Below are positions 23,441-34,094 of a stretch of DNA of 64,000 nt, in pieces; within the stretch, counting starts at the first letter, position 1, and every line of letters starts with the position of its first letter. Below the pieces are notes generated by a model that was not told the origin of the DNA, made no database searches, and saw only the letters and a list, made by a program, of their open reading frames with translations. This DNA is from Rheum nobile (lineage: Eukaryota > Streptophyta > Magnoliopsida > Caryophyllales > Polygonaceae). A program made the position numbers and the translations under genes. The stretch spans positions 124,001 to 188,000 of the forward strand of contig WOAB01000215.1 in assembly GCA_027886185.1 (NCBI GenBank), read 5' to 3'.

Positions 23441-23502
23441 GAGAGGGGAAATAAAAAAGGGAGGATAAAAGAAGTTGAGGTATGCATCAATAAATCTTCC
23501 TG

Positions 23503-23697
23503 ACAGGATGGTCCCTCAGATCACCAACATCTTATTTATGAAAAAACTTATTTGCAGACGCTAGCGGTAGCAACAAAAGAAGATGAGGTGGAAGGAGACT
23601 CTATCAAAGAATCAATTGGAGTCTCAACAAGAAAAACCAACTCAAAAAAATAATTAATACAACTGGTGAACTGAGGGACCATCCTGTCAAGAAGAGA
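23503..23697. repeat. Inverted repeat across intron and exon
   Basis: Arms of about 27 bases (TGACAGGATGGTCCCTCAG core at 23503-23521; its complement at about 23679-23697) enclose about 140 bases. The left arm lies in a predicted intron (donor at 23480, acceptor before 23558). No clear target duplication was seen, so it may be a small fold-back element or a local inversion. Confidence 0.6.
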
Positions 23698-24096
23698 GGA
23701 CTGTCCAGAGAAGCCGATAATCCCAAACGATGCAAGGTTTCAACGTCCAAAGGTATTTCAGACACGAATAGATTGTGTCGTTGGTTAGACTCGAAGGAAA
23801 GGTTAGGAAGTTGTCCCTCCTATCTTGATGATATGAACGCGTGTTTGAGATGTTAATTAAACCATCTTATGATGTAGTGAGGAAATTGTTTCTCCAACTG
23901 GAGAACATCTACAGAAGAAGTTTTTTGAGAAATTATTGCAACCAATGGGGTGGCTTAGTTCTCAGGTAAGCCTCTTTCATTATTTATATAAATTATCGTG
24001 GCATGCAGCAAGTCTTAAATTTCTGGTATGACATATATTTTTTGTTTGTAGCACTTGGACGAATGTATGTATTATCTTGGTTGTCGTATGCGTGAC

Positions 24097-25552
24097 TGTA
24101 ACACCCCCAAAACTTAACCCTTTTGGAAATGTATTACCGCCAGTGACCCCAGTGTTCCTTACCGAGATCACCCAAGACTTTACCGTTTAAATACAATTTA
24201 TGAAATACAAATGATACATAATGATCAAAGCATTCAATTCCAAAACATAACATTGTCAAGGAAACATGAGTTACGGGATTACAACCCAATCCCGAATAGG
24301 CTAACACAGAGTTGAAACCAAATACAGCGGAAGTCTTATAAAATACATTACAACCAAAGTCATTGTCCAAAAGATCTCAACCTGATTAACGAAATAACTC
24401 AAACATTCAAAAACCACCGTCGACTCCATAGTCCTTCTATTCTTCTGAGCTACTTTCTATCTGATGTGCCGAATCGAACGGATGACACCAGCCCACATGC
24501 AGAGAACAAAGTTCGTGGGTTAGTCTACTTGAATAGACTAGCAATGGTACAAAGCAGAATGGTTCGAAGTAGTCGTATTAGGTTAGACTCATCGCTTCTC
24601 GAATAACAACCGATGACGAAAGTCAACCATCATACTCCTACTGGAATAAACAAGAGGTATGCACAAGAGAAGATTCTGGAAGACTAAATCTTCACATAAA
24701 TCGACTCGAAAGAGAACTCCAACGGAAATGAGTCTTTAAGGAAGTATGACAAAGTCTGGAATATTAAAGAAACACAGTATCGCATTCGAGCGATTTAAAA
24801 CAGCTGACTTAGATGTTTCGGTTCACGACCAATCTCATCGCATACAGCGAATTCAGATTGGAAAGAGAACGTACTCTGATCAAAAGTCGAGACAAGTTTT
24901 CCTAGCTGCACTATAACTTAGCTGCACTACTCGCCGAAGGTTTATTAATTATGTGCGTCGAGTAGCACTTATCTGATTTATATTACAAACCACACATCAC
25001 ATTATTAGACTTTTACATGTATACCCCACCATTGGGACGACACATCTTAGTATATGTTTCGTCGAGAGTGACGTACACCGGAAGGTTTGTGACACCAGCT
25101 AAGTGTCCTGTCTCTATACACTTGTAAAAGAGACCGATCATGATCTTAGAATAGTACCAGGTGGAGACGAGCTACCCCGATACCAGATTATAAAGAAACG
25201 ACCGGACGAAGTCCGAGTACATTCCTAACTAATAGTGCTAACTACACAGATACAGCACAATAACAGTTACAGAATAAATCCACATAAAGTCCCGAAAGGC
25301 GATCACAGATAATAGCGCTGTTCTAACAGATATACAACCTATTATATGATTTTCAAAACAGTTTATAAATCACTTCCAGATGAACACAGTAATAATCGTT
25401 CCAAATTAATTAATCAATTGAAATAACTGATAATCAATGTAAATATGGAAACGATGAGCAAGAGCGAACCGCCACTTGCCTTAATCCTCATAATAGAAAC
25501 AAGCCTAACGACAACGATGAGATTTCGGGCTCGACACGGTATAGCTCCGCTA
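24097..25552 (-). repeat. Outer Tekay 3' LTR, left part
   Basis: This aligns with the first ~1450 bases of the LTRs at 25553 and 34095. It is broken off at the inner element's target site CGCTA and continues at 36464. Confidence 0.9.
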
Positions 25553-27909
25553 TGTAACACCCCCAAAACTTAACCCTTTTGGAAAGGTATTACCGCCAGT
25601 GACCCCAGTGTTCCTTACCGAGATCACCCAAGGCTTTACCATATAAATACAATTTATGAAATGCGATTGATACACAATGATCAAGCATTAAATTCCAAAA
25701 CATAACATTGTCAAGGAAACAAGAGTTACGGGATTACAACCCAATCCCGAATAGGTCAAAACATAGTTTAAACCAAACACAGTGGAAGACTAAGAAAGTA
25801 CATTACAATCAGAGTTATTGTCCAAAGGATCATAACCTGATTAAAGAAATAATTAAAACATTCAAAAACCACCGCCGACTCCATAGTCCTTCTAATCTTT
25901 TGAGCTACTTCTTAACTGATGTGCCGAATCGAACGGATGACACCAGCCAACCATGCAAGGGAAAATATTGGTTGGTTAGTCTAAATGAATAGACTAGCAA
26001 GTGTATAAAGCAGACTGGTTCGAAGCAGTCATATTAGGTTAGACTCATCGCTTCTCGGATAATAACCGATAACGGTAGTCAACCATCATATTCCTACTGG
26101 AATAAACAAGAGGTATGCACAGGAGAAGATTCTGGAAGACTGAATCTTCACAGAAATCAACTCGAAAATAGACTCCAAGAGATTGAGTCTTTAAGGAAGT
26201 ATGACAAATCTGGAGAGTTTACAGAATCATACAACAATGATTTAAAACTGACTGAGATGCTTCAGTCAACGACCAACCTCACCGCCTTTCAGCGAATCCA
26301 GATCGGAAAGAAGACGTACTACATTCAAGTCAACACGAGTCTTCCTAGCGGCACTATTACCTAGCTGCCCTACTCGCTGAGCGTTCGTTAATTATGTGCG
26401 TCAAGGTAGCACTTATCTGATTATGTTTCAAAAACACACATCACATTATAGACTTTTACATGTGTACCCCACCAGTGGGACGACACATCTTAGTATACGT
26501 TTCGTCGAGAGTGATGTATACCGAAAGGTTTGTGACACCAGCTAAGTGTCCTGTCTCTACACACTTGTGAAAGAGACCGATCATGATCATAAAATAGTAC
26601 CAGATGGGGACGAGCCACCCCGATACCAGATTATAAAGAAATGACTGGACAGAGTCCGAGTAACGTTCCTATTTAACAGTGCTAACTAAACAGTTACAGC
26701 ACCACAACATTTACAGGATAAATCCACATAAAGGCCCGAAAGGAGATCACATATAATAGTGTTGTTCTAACAGATATACAACCTATTATATGATTTTCAA
26801 AATAGTTTATCAAAACCGTTTCCAGACAAATAGAATATTCATTCCAAATTAATTACTCAGATAAACTACTGATAATTAATGTAAATATGGAACGAAAGAG
26901 CAAGAGCGAACCGCCACTTGCCTTACTCCGCAGAATAGTCTAAAGACGTCACTGGATTTCGGGCTTGACACGGTATAGTTTCGACAGCACAACAACCTTC
27001 GAGTCGACCCATAAAAGGAACCCTAAGTTAGATCCGACATAAACAGTACGAATCTAAACACGGCGAAAGAACACGAAAGGAAAGACGCCACGACGACAAC
27101 CGACCAAGCCAAAGCCATGAAGGCATTCTGGGCACTGGCGGCGGTCGCCGTTCTTGGCGGCGGTCGCCGTGAAGAACACGGCCGACTGAAACGAGAGAAA
27201 TCTCACCCCAAAACACGAGCGGTTCGGCCTCCCTCGACTTGCTTTGGCTTCTAACCTCCAAGGCTAACCAAAAGCTTCACAAAGGCACTCTGGAAACACA
27301 CCACAACACCTCCGGCGAGCACAAGAAAACCGACGAAACTCAACTCACTTTGAGGGAGAATTTTGGTAGCGATTCGGGGTTGTAGATGACCCAAAACCCA
27401 TGCCCAAGCTCCTCTATATATAGGCAAACCCCAAGGAGTACCCAGCAAACCCTAAGACGCGGCAACCGACGCAACGGCGCGCCTCGAACGACGTCGGCGA
27501 CCGACGGGCAATGCCCACTGGACAATCACGGCGGTCGCCGTGATTTTGCCTGCGGCGGGCACGCAGCGGTCGCCGTAAATGCGGCACGCCGGCGACCTAT
27601 CGCGGCCAGCTAGAAGCTGACACGCTGACTTCTCGGGCCCAACCACGGCGGTCGTCGTTTCTCCCTTTTCCCGCCCATTCAGCTTTGAACGAACAAGACG
27701 TTAAACCGGGATAAAAATTATCGTACGCGAACGACAATTAAACTCCAAGGCATGATGTCTGTATATTATTTCACTGAGAAAAATATTACAGATATAGAGC
27801 ACATTACAGAATGTCTCAAACTACCTGAATTAAATCCGACGTACACAACGGGTACCCGGGAAAATTCCATAATTCCCAATATAACCTTACAAAATTATGG
27901 GGTATCACA
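25553..27909 (-). repeat. Inner Tekay 3' LTR
   Basis: This 2357-bp LTR is a near-identical partner of 34095-36458. It differs mostly by scattered substitutions and by the number of GC-dyad units near 27530-27660. Confidence 0.93.
27415..27422 (-). promoter_or_regulatory. TATA box candidate in Tekay LTR
   Basis: On the minus strand the LTR reads CTATATATAGAGGAGC, a strong TATA match lying about 490 bases into the LTR. The equivalent site in the 5' LTR is at 35955-35962, the one expected to drive the element transcript. Confidence 0.5.
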
Positions 27910-27925
27910 TCTCCTCCCCCTTACA
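27910..27925 (-). other. Polypurine tract of inner Tekay
   Basis: On the minus strand TGTAAGGGGGAGGAGA directly precedes the LTR start TGTGATACC. Confidence 0.85.
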
Positions 27926-27945
27926 AGAAGTTTCGACCCCAAAAC

Positions 27946-30900
27946 TTAGGTCGAGAATAACTCGGGAAAACGCCTGAGTATATCTGACTCGGTTTCCCAC
28001 GTCTCCCAAGTAACTTCTTCGGTCCCTGACTTGGACCACAGCACTCGTACCAATGGTACGATCTTGTTGCGCAAATGCTTCTCCCGACGCTCCAAAATGT
28101 GCACGGACAACTCTTCATAAGTACCATTAGCTTGAATCTCGATGTCCTCGTAACTAAGTACATGAGACTCATCTGGTACATACTTTCTGAGTAAAGATAC
28201 GTGGAACACGTTATGCACCGGGTGAGCCGATGGCGGCAACGCCAAACGGTACGCTAGAGATCCCACTCTATCCAAAATCTCGAATGGTCCCACGTAGCGA
28301 GGGTTAAGCTTCCCACGCTTACCGAATCTGAAAACTCCTTTGGATGGCGATACCTTGACAAAAACTTTGTCACCGACCTCGAACTCGACAGTCCTGCGCT
28401 TCCGATCTGCGTAGGACTTCTGTCGACTCTGAGCGGTCAACATCCTTTGTCTGATCAAAGCAATGTCTGAAGCCGTCCTTTCGACCAACTCTGGTCCAAG
28501 CAGAATTTTGTCGGCATTATCATCCCAACAAATCGGAGATCTGTATCTGCGACCATACAAAGCTTCAAACGGAGCCATCTTGATTGTAGCATGCCAGCTA
28601 TTGTTGTACGTGAACTCAATTAGACTCAAGCTGTCCTCTCAGCTAGTCGGACGATCGAGAACACAAGCTCTAAGCATATCCTCCAGAGTCTGGATGATCC
28701 TTTCAGACTGGCCATCTGTCTGAGGATGAAACGCGGTGCTGAACCTTAACTCGGTTCCCATAGCCTTATGAAGCTCCTTCCAGAATCTTGACATGAAACG
28801 GCCATCTCGGTCCGATACAATGGTCTTAGGAATGCCATATAAGCGGACGATCTCCTTCTGGTAAACTTCGGCTAATTTCTGGGTTTCCCATGTGGTCTTG
28901 ATGGCTATGAAATGAGCACTCTTCGTAAGCCTATCCACAATTACCCAGATAGCATCTCTCTGACTTCGAGTCTTGGGTAGCCCAGTGACGAAGTCCATGG
29001 AAATGTCCTCCCATTTCCATTCTGGTACGGGGAGAGGTAGCATCTCACCACCTGGCCTGCGGTGTTCGATCTTGACCTTCTGGCAAGTTAAGCACTTTGC
29101 CACAAAGTCTGCTACGTCCCACTTCATGTTTGACCACCAAAACTTCTTCCTGAGATCCTTGTACATCTTGCTAGAGCCAAGATGCACAGAGTAAGCAGAT
29201 AAATGAGCTTCTCTCATCACCAACTGACGAAGACCTTCTGTGTCAGGCACACAGATCCGATCCTGAAACCAAAGTGATCCATCATCCTGAACCACAAAAC
29301 TGGGAGCTTTCCCATCCATCACTTCACTGCTTAACTTTACCAAGATGATGTCATCGACTTGCTTTTCTTTGATTTGATCCAGCAGTGTAGCCTGAATCTC
29401 CATCATACTCAGGTACCCTCTACGCTGGTCATACAAGACTTCAATGTCGCATAACTCTTGGTTTAGCTTGGTCTGAGCAGTAAGTAGAGCAACTACAGTC
29501 TCATGCGTTGTCTTCCGGCTTAGTGCATCAGCTACTACATTAGCCTTGCCCAGATGATACAACAACTCCATGTCGTAGTCCTTGAGCAGCTCTAACCAGC
29601 GGCGTTGTCTCATATTTAACTCCTTCTGAGTAAATATATACTTGAGACTTTTGTGGTCGGTGAAGACTTGGCATCTTATACCGTAGAGGTAATGCCTCCA
29701 AATCTTCAGCGTAAAGACAACCGCTGCTAACTCAAGATCATGGGTCGGATAGTTTTCTTCTTACGTCTTGAGTTGCCTGGATGCATAAGCAATGACTTTT
29801 CCCCTTTGCATCAAAACACAACCAAGACCACACTTGGAAGCATCACTATAGACCACATAATCGTCATTCCCTTCGGGAAGTGCTAACACGGGTGCCGAGG
29901 TCAGCCGTCGCTTCAACTCTTGGAAACTGGCCTCGCACTTGTCATTCCAGACAAACTTCTTGTGGACCTTGCGGAGTAGATTGGTCATCGGTAGAGCGAT
30001 CTTTGAAAATCCTTCTACGAACCTTCTATAATACCCGGCAAGTCCAAGAAAACTGCGTACCTCCTTCACGCTCTGGGGCTGTGTCCATTTAGCCACCGCT
30101 TCAATCTTTTGGAGATCAACCATAACCCCATTTTTATTGATCACGTGGCCTAAGAAAGCCACCTCTTTCATCCAGAATTCACATTTAGACAATTTAGCAT
30201 AAAGCTGATGTTGTCTAAGGATTGACAAGGCAATCCGCAGATGTTCCTCGTGGACTTCTTCACTCGGAGAGTAGATCAGAATGTCGTCTATGAATACCAC
30301 CACAAACTTATCCAAGTACTGGTGAAAACATCGGTTCATCAAGTCCATAAAGACAGCTGGAGCATTTGTAAGCCCAAAAGGCATTACTACGAACTTGTAA
30401 TGACCATATCTGGTCCTGAACGCAGTTCTAGGAATGTACTGCTCACGAATCCTGAGTTGATGATATCCAGATCTCAGGTCGATCTTGGAGAAAACCTTTG
30501 CTCCCTGCAATTGGTCCAACAAGTCATCAATCCTAGGCAAAGGATACTTGTTCTTGATCGTCACCTTGTTCAACTCTCGGTAGTCGATACAAAGTCGGAA
30601 CGATCCGTCCTTCTTTTTGACGAATAAAACCGGGGCACCCCACGGCGATGCACTCGGCCTGACATAACCTTTGTCAAGAAGATCTTCAAGTTGATTCTTC
30701 AATTCTTGCATCTCAGCTGGAGCCATCCGATACGGTGATTTGGAAATCGGCGCCGTACCAGGCTCGAGATCAATTGAAAACTCTACGTCACGGCTCGGGG
30801 GTAATCCATGAATTTCTTCCGGAAAGACATCCGAAAACTCCCTAACTACAGGAATATCAAGAACCTCAGGTTCATCCTTCGCGGGCGAATCCAAGTAGCA

Positions 30901-31650
30901 AAGGTACCCGACACATCCTTGTCGTAGTAGCTTAAACGCAGCCATCGTATTGATCAGCTTGCCATTATCAGCGTCATTTCGACCTTTGAACTTGCACACG
31001 AATTGGCCCCCGGATGACACCGTCACCGTTCTTGAACTGAAGTCGATCACCGCCTTGTGACGCGTCAGCCAATCCATACCGAGGATAATGTCGTATGGAG
31101 CCATGGCTATATAGATTAAATCTGCTTCAAATTCCTTACCCTGAATGGTAATCGGAAAGTCGGATAGATGCTTGGTTCCCACCAAACGTTCTCCATTAGG
31201 AAGATTAATGACAAAAGGGTCGCACGAATCGTTGCACACTAAATCTAACTTGCTAACACAGCTATCCGAAATAAAGGAATGCGTAGCACCAGAATCAAAC
31301 AGAATGCACACTGAAGTAGAGTGAAGGTATAGAGCACCTTGAGCAATCGGAGCGTTGGGTCCATCTGCCTCACGCATCTCGTACAAGCGTTGGCCCTGAC
31401 TTCCAGAAACAGCTGGGGCCTTTCCCCTGTTCTGAGCAGTCGTCTGCACTGAAAGGCTAGGAGTCTCGGCAGGCTTAAACCTAGGTCGGTTGCTCTGATG
31501 AACTGACCCTTGCTGCGACTCTACTCCCTTCTGCTTCCCCTGCTTGCAGAACTTTTGCAGATGACCATCACGTCCACACCCAAAGCATGGCCTCTTCTCC
31601 TTCTGACACTCAGTGCTCTTGTGCCCAGCAGTACTGCAGTTATAACACTA
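27946..31650 (-). pseudogene. Inner Tekay pol (PR-RT-RH-IN-chromodomain)
   Basis: This continues the gag frame. Zinc knuckles are CYNCSTAGHKSTEC (about 31647-31606) and CFGCGRDGHLQKFC. Retropepsin has LFDSGATHSF (about 31300). RT includes the fingers block PYRMAP, KIDLRSGYHQ and the catalytic VVFIDDILIYS (about 30290). RNase H has VYSDASKCG and FTDHKSLKY. Integrase has an HHCC region and a DDE core beginning MDFVTGLPKTRSQ (about 28990). The C-terminal chromodomain lies at about 28170-27960 (LRNKIVPLVRVLW and TWETWETES). Stops: TAA 29761-29763 (Tyr codon in the outer copy) and TGA 28639-28641 (Trp in the outer copy). The chromodomain would direct integration toward marked chromatin. Confidence 0.93.
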
Positions 31651-32667
31651 TACTGTACTTCTGGTTTGCCCCGACTGCTGAGTCGATCCTCCTTGCGTCA
31701 TCTCCGTCTTAGCTCGGCCGGACTTGGCAAAGTTAGACGGTGGCGCAGGGCGCTTAAAACCACCTCCCTGGTTCTGATTCTGCATCGACTTCTGTCGGTT
31801 GCGCCTCTTGGTCGACTTCTCGAGAGTTACCTCCAGCTTATAGGCACAATCCACATACTGCTCCAAGGTAGAGCATGTGTGGTGCACCATTAATGGCTTG
31901 ATATCCGGGTTCATCCACTCGTGGAAGTACCAGATCTTTTGGGCCTCGCTGGTGATCTCGGCAGTGGCATACTGTAGAAGATGGTTGAACTTAGATGCCA
32001 ACTCAGTCACTCTCAGACCATCAGTCTGAGGGTACAAGAACTCTTTATGCTTCTCCTCTCTCATAGCACGAGAGAAAAAGCGATCAACCATCTTGGTCTT
32101 GAACATCGACCAAGTCAACACTGGGCTCTCAGCCAAACCAGTGCTCTCCCACCACTCGCTAGCCTCCTCCTTCAGCTGAAGAGAAGCGATATGGACCTTC
32201 TCGGCCTCCGTACACTCCACGGTCCTAAACAGCCTCTCCATATGGGAGAACCAATGAGTCACTGCCACTGGCTCCCCTTTCCCGTTATAGCAATCGGGCC
32301 TCATGGAAGTGATGGTCTTAAGGGCGCGACCATAGCTGTCTCTTGCCCTGGCGGCATTTTCCTGAATCACAGGGTTTTTGGGTTCCACAACATCAGGAAC
32401 CGCTGCGTGAGTAGGCACTTCTTGTGCTTGAGGCGCACTTGGTCTCAAGACATCTGCAATAGCCTACATCACGATCCCACGGATCGCCTCAACAGCTGTG
32501 GCGTCAAATAGTGCCGGCGCTCGGGTCTGATCCTGTCCTTCATGCCTATGCTGGACGTGAGACTCTGACTCGTGTTCATCCTGAACACCTCTTCCTGCTG
32601 GTCTGGGGTTTTGACTAGTCCCAGCACTGGCTCGAGTCGAATTCCTCGTGCTTCTTGGGTTCACCAT
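31651..32667 (-). pseudogene. Inner Tekay gag
   Basis: ATG 32667 begins a Ser/Arg/Gln-rich N-terminus. A stop at 32464-32466 is followed in the same frame by the gag capsid domain with HWFSHMERLF, EASEWWES and FYPQTDGLRV-like blocks, and a basic tail with RRNRQKS. A TAG stop at 31648-31650 lies just before the zinc knuckles. Gag and pol share one frame, as in chromoviruses that make a single polyprotein. Confidence 0.9.
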
Positions 32668-32957
32668 CTATTTACCGATCAAATTCCAAGCATTCAATAC
32701 ATTAATATTATACAATATACTTATGCAATATACCAACGTAAATAAATTACTCAGAATAGATCAACTTGGTATTTTATAGATGAACCTTCGAACTGTTACA
32801 CAAGTTACACATAAGTTTATCATTCGAGCGTTTGGACAACATTGCTCGAAGATATAAGTGTTTCTCAGAGTACTTGCCGCAATACTGAAATATTACACAA
32901 AGTACAACTTGGAATACTAAGAAACGAAACTACTACGATAGGCAACGCCACTCCTCC
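32668..32957. other. Spacer between leader ORF and gag
   Basis: AT-rich, non-coding on both strands. It could be an intron or untranslated leader of the element transcript. Confidence 0.4.
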
Positions 32958-33713
32958 TCAAGGCGTTCCAAAAAGTCTCCCATACGACTGATTACTCGTG
33001 CATGGTCTCTTCGGGCTAGGCTCACCATCGAGCTCTGGCAATGGGTTTCGCACCCTGCTTGACCCTGAAGCACATAGTCCTAGCTCAGTCATGGTAAAGT
33101 ATGGGTCGTCCATGACTGGTCCTCCTATTCCAACCCTCCTCTGAGTACTGGCAGTCAACTCATCCCACTGACTCTGCTGTTCTGCAGAGATTACCTCGCT
33201 CTGGCGGAGGATCTCATGCAGCTCGGATTCCGACCTCCATCTTCTTGGAGTAGGGATAGGCTGAGATTCTCTATCACTTCTCCTAATACCGTATTCGGTA
33301 TACAGTGCCTCCCAATCAACTTTTGACATGGGTGCGTACTCTGGCACTGGTGACAATCCTGTACCGGGCTCCTGATTCTGCCCTCCAAGGTCCAACTCTG
33401 GATCCTCTTCTGGATCATCCTCTATGGGATCCTCATCCTCGGGATCATCCTCGATGGGATCCTCATCCTCGGGATCATCCTCGATGGGATCCTCATCCTC
33501 GGAATCATCCTCGATCATATCCTCGTCCTCGACAGGATCTTGCTCAAGCATCTCCTCTTCTTCCTCCTCGTACTCGATCTCCTCGGGAATTGGTCCCAGT
33601 AGAAAGTCGTCTTGGTAAACCCCTTGTTCATACCTTGATAACTCATCTTCCTGCTCCCATTCCTGTACTTCCTCCACCCTTGGTGGCGGCACAGGTACAG
33701 CCTCAGGGACCAT
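32958..33713 (-). CDS. Acidic ORF upstream of gag in inner Tekay
   Basis: This 251-codon ORF has the same strand as gag and lies between the primer site and gag. It opens Pro/Val/Glu-rich and then carries an extremely acidic middle (about residues 30-110) with a 10-residue repeat (DPIEDDPEDE type, 30-bp unit, at about 33415-33510). The C-terminal half is less acidic, with two conserved-looking stretches (SKVDWEALYTEYGIRRSDRE; RQSEVISAEQQSQWDEL). The frame stays open upstream to a TAG at about 33858, beside an acceptor-like TATTGGTAG, so it may have an upstream exon. No domain is recognised and no membrane or signal segment is seen. It is intact while gag-pol has stops. It could be an extra retroelement protein or captured host sequence. 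Confidence 0.6.
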   Translation of the reverse strand: MVPEAVPVPPPRVEEVQEWEQEDELSRYEQGVYQDDFLLGPIPEEIEYEEEEEEMLEQDPVEDEDMIEDDSEDEDPIEDDPEDEDPIEDDPEDEDPIEDDPEEDPELDLGGQNQEPGTGLSPVPEYAPMSKVDWEALYTEYGIRRSDRESQPIPTPRRWRSESELHEILRQSEVISAEQQSQWDELTASTQRRVGIGGPVMDDPYFTMTELGLCASGSSRVRNPLPELDGEPSPKRPCTSNQSYGRLFGTP

Positions 33714-34077
33714 AGCATCCCTAGCTACAAGGACAACCGACTCGGGGAGAACATGTTTGACGTCTTCGGGCGGGCTACTCGGGCCTCCAACCTCGAAACA
33801 TCGCTGAGGTATCGGAAAATCTAGCCTCGGCTGGTCCGACTTGGCGTCTTCCGACCCCTACCAATAGAAAAGCAGACACCCATCCTATCGAACAATAAGG
33901 AAGGAATTAGTCTTTCTAGACATAGAAGCAAGCTTACTACATCAGACTATAAAGAAGACACGACTATGAACGGTGTTTTTAAATTCTTTTCAGAATGAAA
34001 ATTCAGAGCCCTTTTTAAAGCATTTTCGAAAACGGATAAATGGTTTATAAAAATTCCAAACCCGTTTTAAAACCTTT
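33714..34077. other. Leader of inner Tekay
   Basis: Sequence between the primer site and the acidic ORF, with part of that ORF's open frame continuing to about 33857. Otherwise AT-rich and non-coding. Confidence 0.5.
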
Positions 34078-34090
34078 GGCTCTGATACCA
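34078..34090 (-). other. Primer-binding site of inner Tekay
   Basis: On the minus strand TGGTATCAGAGCC, the classical site for initiator tRNA-Met, starts four bases after the LTR end GGGTGTTACA. Confidence 0.95.
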
Positions 34091-34094
34091 CAAC

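Larger units (their letters stand above)
21810..24096 (+). pseudogene. DUF1985-Ulp1 gene, piece 3 (DUF1985 end, linker, Ulp1 start)
   Basis: The piece resumes the codon broken at 13265. It reads through GRVSYIETHQGLS and GLPMAFQ, matching GRVAYEELHKSLT and GMPVVFQ of the second copy, to a donor at 21959. It carries in-frame stops TAG 21821-21823 (Trp in the paralogue) and TAA 21863-21865. The next exon starts at about 22073 (VWLFEG) and runs to about 22627, with a predicted helix near ALKELHERMINLE-like sequence. Then comes a charged linker (about 22967-23478) with a 49-residue unit repeated (period 147 bp). An exon ending at 23965 encodes FFEKLLQPMGWLSSQ, and an exon 24052-24096 encodes HLDECMYYLGCRMRD, the start of a Ulp1-type protease domain. 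The Tekay insertion follows. Confidence 0.75.

Noticed and set aside
33305..33715. Plus-strand ORFs opposite the acidic Tekay ORF
   Set aside because: Shadow frames of the repeated acidic stretch, with Pro/His/Arg or Ser-only composition and no domain.
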